NCBI RefSeq assembly: GCF_003049665.1
Contig: NZ_PYWM01000009.1
Coordinates: 62,001-126,000 of the forward strand
DNA: 64,000 nt
From: Lysinibacillus mangiferihumi
GTDB lineage: Bacteria > Bacillota > Bacilli > Bacillales_A > Planococcaceae
Direction of reading: 5' to 3'
A program made the translations under genes and the position numbers. This document shows, in pieces, positions 1 to 8,888 of this stretch. The notes beneath the pieces are model-generated. The model was not told the origin of the DNA, did no database searches, and saw only the letters and a list, made by a program, of their open reading frames with translations. Position 1 is the first letter of the stretch, and each line of letters opens with the position of its first letter.

Positions 1-108
1 TAAGGACACGCTTTTGGTGCATTTTTACTTCAACTTACGTGGCAGAATAATGAAAAATCAGTTAATATTAAAAATAGACATTTTTGTAAAGAAAAAGGAG
101 AGATATTT

Positions 109-750
109 ATGTTTTCTAATGAAGAAAGAGAGTCTATTTATAAAGTTATTTATAATAGGAGAGATATTCGAAGTTTTTTATCAACCCCTATCCCTGAAAA
201 CATTATACATAGAATATTAAATGCAGCTCATCATGCACCTTCAGTAGGATTTATGCAACCTTGGAACTTTATTTTGATTTCCACTGACGAAATTAAAGAA
301 AAATTGGCTTGGGCTGCAGAAAAAGAAAGCCGAGCATTAGCTATTCATTATGATGGGGAGAAAAAAATGAAATTCCTTGATTTGAAAATTGAGGGCTTAA
401 AAGAAGCTCCTATAACAATTTGTGTTACATGTGACCCTACAAGAGGAGGTTCCCATGTATTAGGACGAAATTCAATTCCTGAAACAGATATTTTATCAAC
501 AGCCTGTGCTATTCAAAATATGTGGTTAGCAGCTTGTGCTGAAGGACTTGCGATGGGGTGGGTAAGTTTTTATAAAAAGAATGATATTAGAGATATTTTA
601 GAAATACCACCACACATCGATCCCATTGCTCTTATATCAATCGGTTATACTGAAAATTACCCGGAAAAGCCCATTTTAGAGTTGGCTAATTGGGAAAAAA
701 GACGTTCTTTAGAACATCTTATTTTCGAAAATAGATGGGGACAAAACTAA
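109..750 (+). CDS. bluB: BluB-type 5,6-dimethylbenzimidazole synthase
   Basis: A 213-aa flavoprotein of the nitroreductase fold. BluB cleaves reduced FMN with oxygen to make 5,6-dimethylbenzimidazole, the lower ligand of cobalamin, in the cytosol. Visible family features are RRDIRSF near residue 22, the APSVGFMQPWNF block near residues 43-54 and the late GWVSFYKK block. The length fits BluB and is longer than most plain nitroreductases. The ATG at 109 follows an AAGGAG site at good spacing. No other cobalamin gene is nearby, so it may serve salvage or remodelling. Any upstream riboswitch would lie outside the window. A generic nitroreductase is the alternative, but the motif set favours BluB. 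Confidence 0.85.
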   Translation: MFSNEERESIYKVIYNRRDIRSFLSTPIPENIIHRILNAAHHAPSVGFMQPWNFILISTDEIKEKLAWAAEKESRALAIHYDGEKKMKFLDLKIEGLKEAPITICVTCDPTRGGSHVLGRNSIPETDILSTACAIQNMWLAACAEGLAMGWVSFYKKNDIRDILEIPPHIDPIALISIGYTENYPEKPILELANWEKRRSLEHLIFENRWGQN

Positions 751-764
751 AGACTTATTAATTT

Positions 765-850
765 ATTAGGGTGCGTTAATTGAACAATGTTGATTTTCAT
801 GGGCAACTCTTTTTTCTTTATTGAACTTAACGAAGTAGTTGAATTAAAGA
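765..850. repeat. Dispersed intergenic repeat, divergent copy
   Basis: The GC-poor stretch after bluB holds a GGGTGCGTTAATTGAACAA core. It is followed by a CTCTTTTTTCTTTATTGAAC segment that closely resembles one at about 12096-12120. The same core type recurs near 6785, 12160 and 13144, so this looks like one copy of a small dispersed family. It has no coding capacity. Confidence 0.45.
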
Positions 851-953
851 AGAACTTATTAATAGACAGCCAGAATAATATAAAGATGTGTTAAAAAAGG
901 GGGGTCAAACTCGCTACCTTTACATATCTAGAAAATTACGGGGGGTAGTTATA

Positions 954-1490
954 ATGGCAGTTACTTATTGGACAGGAAAAAAACTTACACTACGAGCTAT
1001 TCAACCTGAAGATATCATAATATTTGAATCATTAGATGACGAGATTCTACGAAATATGGACTCACTTTATTTTCCTCGTTCAGCTGAAAGAATGAGAGAA
1101 TGGGTAGAAGGACAATTGGAAGAGGTCGATGAATTCCGTTTTATTGCAATTGATAGAGACAATAATATTGTTGGTATAATTGAAACATTTGATTGTGATC
1201 GAAAAAATGGAACCTTCGATTATTATTTAGCTGTATTTGAACCATACAGAGGTAATGGGTACGCTAAAGAAATGATTCTTATGGTTCTTCGTTTCTTCTT
1301 TTTAGAGCTTTCTTATCAAAAAGTGAATGCAACTGTTTATTCTTTTAATACTCCATCGATGCACTTGCATGAGAAGTTAGGTTTCCTAAAAGAGGGACAA
1401 CTAAGAAGTATCATTTTCACCAAAGGATTCTATTATGATGGTATTTGCTATGGAATGACAAGACAAGAATTTGACATGAAATACGCATAA
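954..1490 (+). CDS. GNAT family N-acetyltransferase (RimJ/RimL-like)
   Basis: A 178-aa acetyl-CoA-dependent N-acetyltransferase. The acetyl-CoA pyrophosphate loop is R99-G-N-G-Y-A104 (R/Q-x-x-G-x-A type). It is followed by the usual helix and a C-terminal N-x-x-S-x-x-L-H-E-K-L-G-F motif typical of acetyltransferases that modify amines or protein N-termini. An in-frame upstream extension to 888 exists, but the ATG at 954 has a strong GGGGGT site just before it. The substrate cannot be read from the sequence. It is a single-gene unit ending at the terminator near 1605. Confidence 0.85.
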   Translation: MAVTYWTGKKLTLRAIQPEDIIIFESLDDEILRNMDSLYFPRSAERMREWVEGQLEEVDEFRFIAIDRDNNIVGIIETFDCDRKNGTFDYYLAVFEPYRGNGYAKEMILMVLRFFFLELSYQKVNATVYSFNTPSMHLHEKLGFLKEGQLRSIIFTKGFYYDGICYGMTRQEFDMKYA

Positions 1491-1604
1491 TATTTGTATT
1501 TGTAAAAAATATTTTCATGGGTAGTTTTGAAACACAAAAAAGCTATGTATTCCTTAAAGATTGTAAAGCAATGTACTTAAAGTAACGGAGGCTTCGTATT
1601 ATAT

Positions 1605-1637
1605 AGTTCAGCCAGAAATTTCTGGTTGAACTTTTTT
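1605..1637 (+). terminator. Rho-independent terminator
   Basis: A 14-bp perfect inverted repeat (AGTTCAGCCAGAAA / TTTCTGGTTGAACT) is followed by six T. It lies about 115 bases after the acetyltransferase stop and points the right way for it. The remainder of 1491-1871 has no credible gene. Confidence 0.8.
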
Positions 1638-1871
1638 ATATGGATTTAATCTATCAGTAGCTGTTCAGAGACAACTAGTGCGCCTACGTTGGACTCCAAG
1701 AACAAGTAACTACGTGTTTTTGTTAAATATAGAAAAAAAACCTGTGTTTATTACACATAATTTTTTTGACTTCATGATCCATGTATTTTTCACCCAAACA
1801 GTATTTTGTAAAGGATTTGAGACAAGAACTCCACCAATACTAATGTGTTGCTCACTGTTGGTAAGGAAAGA

Positions 1872-2402
1872 CTACATGCCATTATTACATAATAGGCAAC
1901 CATGACAAGATAGAAGAACTTTATGGTTCGAACATTTTGGGAAACCAATTGGTATTGTAGGTTCCTCATCTGACTCGTCTGTAACCCAGTAAGTGTAATA
2001 ACTCCCATCTACAAATTCTTCATGAAAATTAGTTATTAATAAACATAAATGATTTAAAATCCTTACTACCATGTACTCATTTGGGGTGTAATTTAAATCT
2101 TCCCATCTGCATTTATTAATTGCACCATCAATAACTGACAACAAAAATCTCTTTAGCTCGATAAAATCCCTTTTCGTCCAAGGCATCTCACTAATGCTAA
2201 AACCCACAGTTCCAATACCTACAACTGATTGATCTCTTTGATTCAACCAAACGATAAACTCTTTCTCTCTGGCTGTTACTGCTAAGTCTGACCCACTTAA
2301 TGCTAGTACATCGAGAAGCACATTAGTGGCGCCATTGGACATAGAGAGTGACTCAACAATTTTTTCATCGCAATTGTCACATAAAGTTATTGTGTTTCCC
2401 AT
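1872..2402 (-). CDS. Hypothetical cysteine-containing protein
   Basis: A 176-aa protein of unknown function. Visible features are a CDNC pair at residues 8-11 and a C-terminal cluster with CHGCLLC spacing, which together could bind a metal such as zinc. The middle is helical and acidic, with no membrane segment. A GTG at 2414 could extend it, but GAGGTG overlaps that codon and is well placed for the ATG at 2402. It stands alone on the minus strand between decayed or unrelated genes. I do not recognise a named family. Confidence 0.55.
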   Translation of the reverse strand: MGNTITLCDNCDEKIVESLSMSNGATNVLLDVLALSGSDLAVTAREKEFIVWLNQRDQSVVGIGTVGFSISEMPWTKRDFIELKRFLLSVIDGAINKCRWEDLNYTPNEYMVVRILNHLCLLITNFHEEFVDGSYYTYWVTDESDEEPTIPIGFPKCSNHKVLLSCHGCLLCNNGM

Positions 2403-2754
2403 GTAAATGATCACCTCGTCACTATTACATACAAATTATACCACGTTATACTGCCCGTTAGAGTTATATGAATCATATTCCTAATTGGAGTCACGGATAC
2501 TGTCAGAAGCGTAATTACTCTAAAGCTTTCTCGCCAAGAGGAGGAAAAAACACGAATGTTTAAACGACCTTTTACTTTATCTTGGATTACCAAAAGCGTA
2601 ATACCCATCTACTTTATAGTCATTTTCCCAAAACGGTTGCATAAGTATAACCTCTTTTCTTAATTATAACGCGGTAAAATATAGATTGGTATATAAATGG
2701 TAAATGACGTGATGAACTATATTATAAATCTAATGTAAGGAGCATAAATACATA

Positions 2755-3115
2755 TGGCAAGGAAGAGAAAACGTTACCGAAAAATTTTCATGAACTAATT
2801 GAAGTAGATGATATTGCGGCATTACAAGAGGTATTTACAAAATGCGAGCTAGATGCAGATGGTGGTTATAGTAATATCGGATGAATTGGTTCGCTGGCTC
2901 GTGGAACAGGGGGCAAATATAAATGCGGGAGACAATTACATAAGATTGGCTTTACATAATCAGGCAATAAGTTGGCGAGGGAATATATGAATTGCTTCTT
3001 TACAGATATAGAAGCCTTGGATTATCAAAGCGAAACACCTTTAGTTGCTGCGGCTTCTTTTTTTACGTTAAACAAACGAGTACAGGGCGAGGCAAAATTA
3101 GATTTTCGTAACCGC
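2755..3115 (+). pseudogene. Decayed ankyrin-repeat protein gene
   Basis: An intact reading frame is absent, but translating the three forward frames in turn gives a recognisable ankyrin protein. The ATG at 2755 starts MARKRK. After a shift the next frame gives PKNFHELIEVDDIAALQEVF, then DELVRWLVEQGANINAGDNY, then SWRGN, then LDYQSETPLVAAA. The WLVEQGANINAGDNY-type segment is a standard ankyrin hairpin with the Gly-Ala-x-Ile-Asn turn. At least two frameshifts and a stop separate the pieces. The region 2403-3304 otherwise holds only two short hairpins. It was probably a cytosolic protein-protein interaction protein, now non-functional. Confidence 0.7.
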
Positions 3116-3146
3116 CTAATCGGTCCTAATGAATAATTGAAACTCC

Positions 3147-3166
3147 CCCCTGACCAACTTCAGGGG
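3147..3166. repeat. Short inverted repeat, possible terminator
   Basis: CCCCTGA and TCAGGGG flank a six-base loop, with only a weak T-rich tail. It could end transcription of the ankyrin relic. A second hairpin (AGCCGCATT / AATGCGGCT) lies at 3219-3248. Neither has a strong U-tract. Confidence 0.4.
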
Positions 3167-3304
3167 AATTATTGAGTGACTAAGCATTCGCAGTCCATTT
3201 CTGTTTTGTACAGCATGAAGCCGCATTCTCATGTTGAAAAATGCGGCTGTTTCAAAAAAGTCGTTTGTTTAAATCAACTGTGTATAGTAGCTGGAAACTA
3301 GTTA

Positions 3305-4102
3305 CTAATTAATGGGTGATCGACAAGGACCCACTTTTATACCAAGGGAATTGTAATGTTCTTTTATGTTGATAATGGCTTGATAATGTGTCACTTCGTC
3401 AATTAGTTGATTTATTTTATGAACGTCAACTGGTTTTTTCATTAGTAGGTCATTTAAAATTTGCTTGATTTCTTTAGGGTAAACATTTCCTACCATACTG
3501 GAGAGTCCATTGCAGCCACCGAGTATTTTTTCTATGAGGTCAACATCTCCTCCAGCAAACATAATGAAATCATCTGGTAAATGTGTATTTTTATGACGCT
3601 TTACATTGTACTCTTCTTTAAGTCCGATAAGGTTCGAGTGTTGTTGAGAAACAAGTTCATTCAGGGATTCAACACTTAGGTTAAATCCAGTTCGGGCAGG
3701 ATTATTATATAGCACAACTTTTTTGGTTGTATGGCTTAGCAATTCATTAACATAAGCAATGGCTTGTTTTTGTGATGGTTGAATATAAAGTGGAAACTGG
3801 ACAAGAATTGCATCAAAAACAGATTTCTCAAGTGCTTGAATAAGTTTTATCGCATCTCTCGTTCTCGCACCCGAAACACCAAACATAAGTTCAATATTTT
3901 GAAAGTCTTGCTTATTAAAGTAATCAATGATTTGCAATCGTTCATCAATGCTCATTGAATTTTGCTCACCGGTAGAACCAGATACAAGTAGTGACTCAAT
4001 TCCGTTATTCTTTAAATGTTCAACAATGGGGTTGAAACCTTCTAAATATAAGCTTTCATCATCATGAAAGGGGGTTGGAATAGCAACATTTAGATTTTTC
4101 AT
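3305..4102 (-). CDS. DapA/N-acetylneuraminate lyase family protein
   Basis: A 265-aa TIM-barrel aldolase of the dihydrodipicolinate synthase family. Members form a Schiff base with a keto acid and add or remove an aldehyde. The key residues are present: STGEQ near residue 43, Tyr132 in YNNPARTG and the Schiff-base Lys162 in IGLKEE. It is about 25-30 residues shorter than typical DapA (about 290 aa), mainly at the C-terminus, so it is probably not the biosynthetic DapA. The ATG at 4102 has GGAGGA eight bases upstream; a TTG at 4105 is less likely. It follows the cupin gene and faces away from the LysR gene, suggesting a small catabolic unit of unknown substrate. Confidence 0.8.
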   Translation of the reverse strand: MKNLNVAIPTPFHDDESLYLEGFNPIVEHLKNNGIESLLVSGSTGEQNSMSIDERLQIIDYFNKQDFQNIELMFGVSGARTRDAIKLIQALEKSVFDAILVQFPLYIQPSQKQAIAYVNELLSHTTKKVVLYNNPARTGFNLSVESLNELVSQQHSNLIGLKEEYNVKRHKNTHLPDDFIMFAGGDVDLIEKILGGCNGLSSMVGNVYPKEIKQILNDLLMKKPVDVHKINQLIDEVTHYQAIINIKEHYNSLGIKVGPCRSPIN

Positions 4103-4164
4103 CAATTATATCCTCCAATTATTTACCCAATAATTTTAATATAGAACCAACGTAATACCACCAC

Positions 4165-4221
4165 TTTGTACGGATAAGAGGGAGAATTATCTCTCCACGC
4201 GTGCACACGAATCCGTACAAA
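4165..4221. repeat. Nested inverted repeat between the cupin and DapA-like genes
   Basis: TTTGTACGGAT at 4165-4175 is exactly repeated in inverse at 4211-4221. Inside it GGGAGA and TCTCTCC can pair as a second stem, followed by a GTGCAC palindrome. On the transcribed strand it would fold into a branched hairpin in the leader of the DapA-like gene. There is no T-run, so a processing site or small mobile element is as likely as a terminator. Confidence 0.5.
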
Positions 4222-4273
4222 CTTATTGTAAGAGGTATGAGTAAATATTCATTGCTGGCAGGAGCTTTTTATT

Positions 4274-4822
4274 TTACTTTTCTGGTAAAATATCATTCTT
4301 ATTAGTTATATTTTCTTTAACAACATGTTTTGCTCCTGACCCAACAGGTTCTTCCAAAAACCATGTCCCCATACCGGAGACAGTAGGTACATCCTGGATA
4401 GTATAAAGAACAGCATTTTCATGATCAGACGTATTGCAATGTTCGTGTGAAAGCCAAGCAGGAGATACAAATACATCGCCTTTTTCCCACTCAATTTTCT
4501 CGCCATTAATGATACTATAGCCTTCTCCTTCAAATACAATGAAGATAGCCAAATTACTGTGTTTATGTGGGTTATTATGTTCACCTGGCGCCAATACTTG
4601 TACCACTGCGTTTATAGTAGGGGTCACTCCGTATTTATCACCAGTATCTTTATTTACCAGTGATACTGCACCTCTGCCATCACCCATAAAATCGCTAGAC
4701 AATGAATCATCTAATTGTGCCTTTATATCTGTTCCTTTCCAAATACAAGGACGAACAGTCGGCTTGGTACTTTTTTGTAAAAAATCTTTGTAACTAATAA
4801 TATCAGTTCTTTTATCGCTCAT
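4274..4822 (-). CDS. Single-domain cupin protein (gentisate dioxygenase-like)
   Basis: A 182-aa cupin. Motif 1 is P79-G-E-H-N-N-P-H86-K-H88 running into a conserved glycine-rich strand, and motif 2 is GDVFVSPAWLSHEH with His126 and His128. These histidines would hold a metal. The motif style resembles gentisate 1,2-dioxygenases, but those are double cupins of about 350 aa, so this may be a small ring-cleaving dioxygenase, an isomerase or a decarboxylase. GGAGG lies seven bases before the ATG. It is divergent from a LysR gene, the classical layout for a regulator and its target, and precedes the DapA-like lyase on the same strand. Confidence 0.75.
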   Translation of the reverse strand: MSDKRTDIISYKDFLQKSTKPTVRPCIWKGTDIKAQLDDSLSSDFMGDGRGAVSLVNKDTGDKYGVTPTINAVVQVLAPGEHNNPHKHSNLAIFIVFEGEGYSIINGEKIEWEKGDVFVSPAWLSHEHCNTSDHENAVLYTIQDVPTVSGMGTWFLEEPVGSGAKHVVKENITNKNDILPEK

Positions 4823-5081
4823 TCTAATAACCTCCTAAATTTTTTGAGAACTTTTTAACCTTCCTGTGCTTCCATCGCCCCTATCAAATCTTAAAGGCAC
4901 CTCCTTTCAGGACTAAGTGAATTTAAAAATTTCAATATGATACCTAGCAATACAGCGTTGGAAAGGTAAACCCACTTTATTAAATGCTGTTATAAACTGG
5001 GCTTGTAATTAACAGTTTAGGGCACCTCAAACCATAGTTCAATTCAATTATTTATATAGTAATAATAGGTTAAAAATATGA

Positions 5082-5087
5082 TATAAT
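5082..5087 (+). promoter_or_regulatory. Probable -10 box of the LysR gene
   Basis: A perfect TATAAT lies 40 bases upstream of the LysR start codon in an AT-rich divergent region (4823-5126). No convincing -35 hexamer is visible, as is common for autoregulated or activator-dependent promoters. LysR binding sites (T-N11-A) probably lie in the same spacer, but I could not single one out. Confidence 0.4.
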
Positions 5088-5126
5088 ACATATTGCCATA
5101 AATTGATTTATGAGGGGGACCCTAGA

Positions 5127-6041
5127 ATGGAATTAAGACAACTTGAATATTTTCGTTCAGTATGCCAGGAACTTCACTTCACAAGAGCCGCAGAAAAGAT
5201 TGGAATTTCCCAACCATCTTTAAGCCAACAAATTCGTTTATTGGAGCATGAGATTGGAGCACCTTTATTTGATCGAATTGGTAAAAAGACGGCACTTACA
5301 GAATCAGGAAGACTACTTTTGAAGTATACTCAGAATATTTTCCATGAAATAGAACAAGCACAAACAGCTATAAAGGAATTAAACGGACTCCAAAGAGGAA
5401 ATATTTCTATCGGAACATTGTTAACAGTTGAAAACTACCTAATTCCACCGACATTACTTAATTTTCATCGTTTATACCCTGCTATTAAAATCTCTGTGTT
5501 TGGACTACGCACGGAAGACATTAGGATAAGCTTGTTAGAAAATAAATTGGATATAGGGATTGTTTTTTTACCTATGAAAGATAGAGAATTAGAATCGATT
5601 TCTTTGTACAAGGAGGAACTGGCTCTTGCGGTACCCAATGGGCATCCATTAGAGGAACAGGAAATGGTCCATTTAGATGTTTTGCGGACAACATCGTCCG
5701 TTTTATTTCCTGAAAACTACTTTTTAAGACAACTTATCAATAAATCTTGTAATGAATTGGGATTTCTCCCTCAGCCGGCTTTTGAAATAACAACGATGGA
5801 ATCGTTAATTGACATGGTTGAAAAAGGAGTAGGAGTGACTATATTGCCTAAACCATATTTAGAGTGCCTTAGCAATAATAAAATAAGAGTCATTCCAATT
5901 CTAAATTCTAATCTTTCCCGAGAAGTAGGAATCGTCTATAGGAAAGATAAATATATGGGTGCAGCTACACGTATGTTTATTGAACAGCTAAAGGCCACCA
6001 CGATTAATTTGAATTATAGAACCGATAAAGATACTGATTAA
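5127..6041 (+). CDS. LysR family transcriptional regulator
   Basis: A 304-aa regulator. Residues 1-60 form the winged helix-turn-helix (MELRQLEYFRSVCQ..., then FTRAAEKIGISQPSLSQQI), and residues about 90-295 form the periplasmic-binding-protein-like effector domain. The ATG at 5127 follows GAGGGGG and fits the family start; the longer frame from 5103 has no better site. It is divergent from the cupin/DapA-like genes, so it most likely activates them in response to an aromatic or keto-acid inducer. The inducer cannot be read from the sequence. The domain layout resembles CynR/CcpC-type regulators. Confidence 0.9.
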   Translation: MELRQLEYFRSVCQELHFTRAAEKIGISQPSLSQQIRLLEHEIGAPLFDRIGKKTALTESGRLLLKYTQNIFHEIEQAQTAIKELNGLQRGNISIGTLLTVENYLIPPTLLNFHRLYPAIKISVFGLRTEDIRISLLENKLDIGIVFLPMKDRELESISLYKEELALAVPNGHPLEEQEMVHLDVLRTTSSVLFPENYFLRQLINKSCNELGFLPQPAFEITTMESLIDMVEKGVGVTILPKPYLECLSNNKIRVIPILNSNLSREVGIVYRKDKYMGAATRMFIEQLKATTINLNYRTDKDTD

Positions 6042-6281
6042 AGGTTACCTAGCTGAACCTAACGAGGTGGTGTTGCAATGGATAAAACGATAAAACAACA
6101 ATGAATACTCTATACAAACCTAGTTAACATAAGGCCAATTATTTTGGGAAGTTCCGAATTGTTCATTTTTATCGTTTATACATGATTTTAAAGCAAAATG
6201 GATATTATAAAGGTTTTCACTTAACTATTGGAACTGGTTAGGTTAAAAGTAGAAGACAGAAATAAAATTGGAGGTAGGATA

Positions 6282-6695
6282 ATGGATAAAAGTGGGATAT
6301 TTAAAGATTTTAATTTTAAATTAATAGTAATTGAAGCGTTATTAGATAAAGAACCACTGTTTTTAGAGGAATTAACTGACTTAAAAAATAAATATTTAAA
6401 TAGTTTTGAATGGTATTCTGGAAATGGTCCAATTGTTGAAATCCGGGAATATTTAGAAGAGTTAACTTTGGAAGCCGGTGACCTGGATAAGGTTAAGTAC
6501 CTTTGCTTTGATGGAGGTAATGAAATCTATCATATCCTAAAGCCAGATTGGGATGGTGAGGATGATTTATTTGATGTAGTATCTGTTGAAGGTTTTCAGA
6601 ATCTAAAAAATTTAAAAACAGTAGATTATATTTCAATGTGTTATCCAAAAGTGTTAGAGCCCTTTAAACAAGCTGGAATTGAAATTAATTATTAA
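6282..6695 (+). CDS. Small acidic hypothetical protein (DUF6892-like)
   Basis: A 137-aa acidic, soluble protein. It begins with a helix (FKLIVIEALLDKE) and has the block DGGNEIYHILKPDWDGEDD at about residues 83-101, followed by leucine-rich strands. This block reminds me of the DUF6892 family, often seen near polymorphic-toxin or SMI1-type genes; I state this from memory and with caution. GGAGGT six bases upstream fixes the ATG at 6282 rather than the 6228 extension. It is a monocistronic accessory gene. Confidence 0.6.
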   Translation: MDKSGIFKDFNFKLIVIEALLDKEPLFLEELTDLKNKYLNSFEWYSGNGPIVEIREYLEELTLEAGDLDKVKYLCFDGGNEIYHILKPDWDGEDDLFDVVSVEGFQNLKNLKTVDYISMCYPKVLEPFKQAGIEINY

Positions 6696-6784
6696 TGAAG
6701 GATATAATATTGCACTAACAGAGTAAGTTAGTTCACCATGTTAAAGGCAGCAATCATAAATCACTATCTTAATATTCTACAATC

Positions 6785-6848
6785 GGGCGCAATTGTGGAA
6801 TAAGGATTAGCGCTCGTTTCATAAAAGGGCCATATTGTGGAATAAAAG
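6785..6848. repeat. Two partial copies of the dispersed intergenic repeat
   Basis: GGGCGCAATTGTGGAATAAG at 6785-6804 and a degenerate form (GGGCCATATTGTGGAATAAAAG) at 6827-6848 lie close together between the DUF6892-like gene and the sigma gene. They match the cores at 12160-12178 and 13144-13162. They are non-coding and of unknown function. Confidence 0.55.
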
Positions 6849-7029
6849 ATTTTTATGAAATGTCCACCAAACGACGCTTTAGGGACTTATCTTTGCTCAA
6901 CTAACGCCGCATTTTATTTGAATAAAAGTGTTTAATAAGGACTTATTCATTTGAATATGTCTTTTTTATTTTAGAAAAGTGCATCTTTTTTTGATGGTCG
7001 GCTCTCTAATAGATAAGGTGGTGAACAGG

Positions 7030-7572
7030 ATGACGGTTAACGAAAAGAAAGTGAAACAATCAATCAGAGGGGACCGGGAAGCACTGCTATTTTTACTAAA
7101 GCAAGAAAAAGACAAGCTTTATAGGACTGCTTATAGTTATGTTCGGAATGAGGAGGATGCTTTAGATGTTTTCCAGCAAACAGTGCTACTGGCGATTGAG
7201 TCCATTCATCAGCTACGAGAGCCAAAGTATTTCACGACATGGCTGATGAAAATTTGTATCAATGTATCGCTTGGTGTACTTCAAAAACAAAAGAACGTGA
7301 TTTTAATTGATGAGTTAAAATTTCAATCTCTCTCCACTGAAATCGCAACATCTGATGAAAAGATGGACTTACTTGATGCTATTTATCGATTAGATGAAAA
7401 ATATAAAACGGTTCTACTCTTAAAATATTATGAGGATTTGACTTTCGAACAAATAGCAAAGGTACTTGGCGAACCGCTTGGTACAGTGAAATCGAACGGC
7501 AAAAGAGGGTTAGCGAAAATTAAAAAGACATTGAAGGGAGTGTATATAGATGAACGAACAAAACCGATTTAA
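7030..7572 (+). CDS. ECF-type sigma-70 family RNA polymerase sigma factor
   Basis: A 180-aa ECF sigma factor. Region 2 spans about residues 10-80 (DKLYRTAYSYVRNEEDALDV, the core-binding and -10 helix). Region 4 spans about 115-172 (TFEQIAKVLGEPLGTVKS, the -35-binding helix-turn-helix). AAGGTGG precedes the ATG at 7030. The 3' end overlaps the next gene by 23 bases, so the two are translationally coupled. The partner has one membrane helix and an extracytoplasmic domain, so the pair should respond to an envelope or surface signal. Its target promoters are not identifiable here. Confidence 0.92.
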   Translation: MTVNEKKVKQSIRGDREALLFLLKQEKDKLYRTAYSYVRNEEDALDVFQQTVLLAIESIHQLREPKYFTTWLMKICINVSLGVLQKQKNVILIDELKFQSLSTEIATSDEKMDLLDAIYRLDEKYKTVLLLKYYEDLTFEQIAKVLGEPLGTVKSNGKRGLAKIKKTLKGVYIDERTKPI

Positions 7573-8554
7573 AGAGGCTATGAATGAAATTCCTGTTCCT
7601 TCTAAAGAATTAGACGCTATTTTGGCTGATGCTTTTCAGCAAGAGAAGAAGCAGCGGAAATTCCCTTTTAAACGAATGGTTAAATATACGGCTGCCGTGG
7701 GAATTTTATCGATTGGTCTAATTTCATCTGTTTATGTTTCACCTGCATTTGCTAACTTTGTTACACAAATTCCGATTATTGGTCAGGCATTCGACTATTT
7801 CATTTCACAAGAAGACTACTATCAAGCATATGAGGAGATCAGTACAGATATTGGTTTAGTTGAAGAAAGCAATGGGATCGAGATCATTATTGAGCAAGCA
7901 TTTTACGATGGGAGTACGGTAACTCTTTCATATGTTTTACGAGCTGAAGAGGATTTAGGTTCATTTCCGACTTTTGAGAATATGCCAATGAATATAAGGA
8001 ACGCAGGCTATGATGGGAAGTATGTGGACGGTGTTGGCTATGTTGGCATGATGACGGTATCCATGCGTGATAACCCGCAAGACAAAGTGAATATAATGTG
8101 GAGTCCTCAAGCAATTCATTCAGGAGAAAAAGTAATAAAAGGTGACTGGCATTTTGAATTTTCTTTAAACAAGCTAGAAGGAAAACAGATCGTAATTAAT
8201 GAACAAGTAAAAAAAGAGGGGGTAACGGTCGAGCTAATCGATGCAATCAAAACAGATGTTAATTTAACGATTAATTACTTACAAGATATCGATCCTGCTG
8301 TTCATGAAAGATGGAGCTATGTTGAGGCTGAGTTGAGTGCGATTGATAATTTAGGCAATAAATATGAAGTGCCGTATAATGGTGGATCTGACACAAAGGG
8401 TGGGGATTCGAGTGAAGATATCACATGGAATGCAACAATTCATGGACTGGATCCCGAGGCAACATCAATTATGTTTTATCCATTCGCTCATGTAAGTAGT
8501 CAAAGTGATAATAAACGAATTGATTTCGAACCTATTACGATTGAATTAAATTAA
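7550..8554 (+). CDS. Membrane-anchored anti-sigma factor (DUF4179-type)
   Basis: A 334-aa protein. Residues 1-45 are a basic, cytosolic sigma-binding segment, residues about 47-67 form one hydrophobic helix, and the rest is an extracytoplasmic beta-rich region of the DUF4179 plus DUF5643 type. The overlap with the sigma gene and the topology identify it as the cognate anti-sigma factor, which holds the sigma factor at the membrane until a signal releases it. The usual zinc-finger (ZAS) cysteines are absent, as is normal for DUF4179 proteins. AAGGGAG lies upstream of the ATG. Confidence 0.88.
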   Translation: MNEQNRFKEAMNEIPVPSKELDAILADAFQQEKKQRKFPFKRMVKYTAAVGILSIGLISSVYVSPAFANFVTQIPIIGQAFDYFISQEDYYQAYEEISTDIGLVEESNGIEIIIEQAFYDGSTVTLSYVLRAEEDLGSFPTFENMPMNIRNAGYDGKYVDGVGYVGMMTVSMRDNPQDKVNIMWSPQAIHSGEKVIKGDWHFEFSLNKLEGKQIVINEQVKKEGVTVELIDAIKTDVNLTINYLQDIDPAVHERWSYVEAELSAIDNLGNKYEVPYNGGSDTKGGDSSEDITWNATIHGLDPEATSIMFYPFAHVSSQSDNKRIDFEPITIELN

Positions 8555-8830
8555 CTATTATCCTTTCATCTGGTTGGACGGTCAATTGATTAAGGCTTCA
8601 ACAATTTCTAAGAAAGTTCAACAGCAAAATTCAAAGGCTTCTATAAAGGCAAGAAAAGGAGTTTATTTACGAGTGATTTCGAAGTGATAAATATTATAGA
8701 GCTATTGAGGGATTATCTTGAACAAGATTAAGCAATGCAAATTATCGTTTAATGTAGATTTCTCCAAGATTTATGAAAATTGTTCATAAGAGTGTACAAC
8801 CTTAGCTGGTTGATATTATAACATAACAAA

Positions 8831-8876
8831 GGATAAAAAATGATATGGAGTATTTCTCCTTATCATTTTTTTATCC
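8831..8876. terminator. Long hairpin with T-rich end
   Basis: A nearly perfect 20-base inverted repeat (GGATAAAAAATGATATGGAG against CTCCTTATCATTTTTTTATCC) with a five-base loop. The T-tract is inside the 3' arm, so it may work as a bidirectional terminator. It lies 280 bases after the anti-sigma gene and just before the XRE relic. Bases 8555-8830 hold no credible gene; one short frame ending at 8731 could be a remnant. Confidence 0.55.
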
Positions 8877-8888
8877 TGAAATGATTTT

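Noticed and set aside
2411-2608. Minus-strand open frame of 65 codons
   Set aside because: No ribosome site, unlikely composition, and it overlaps the promoter side of the real 176-aa gene.
8618-8731. Short frame ending GFYKGKK...LRDYLEQD before the XRE relic
   Set aside because: It looks protein-like but has no start or ribosome site and I cannot match it to a family; kept only as a possible remnant.
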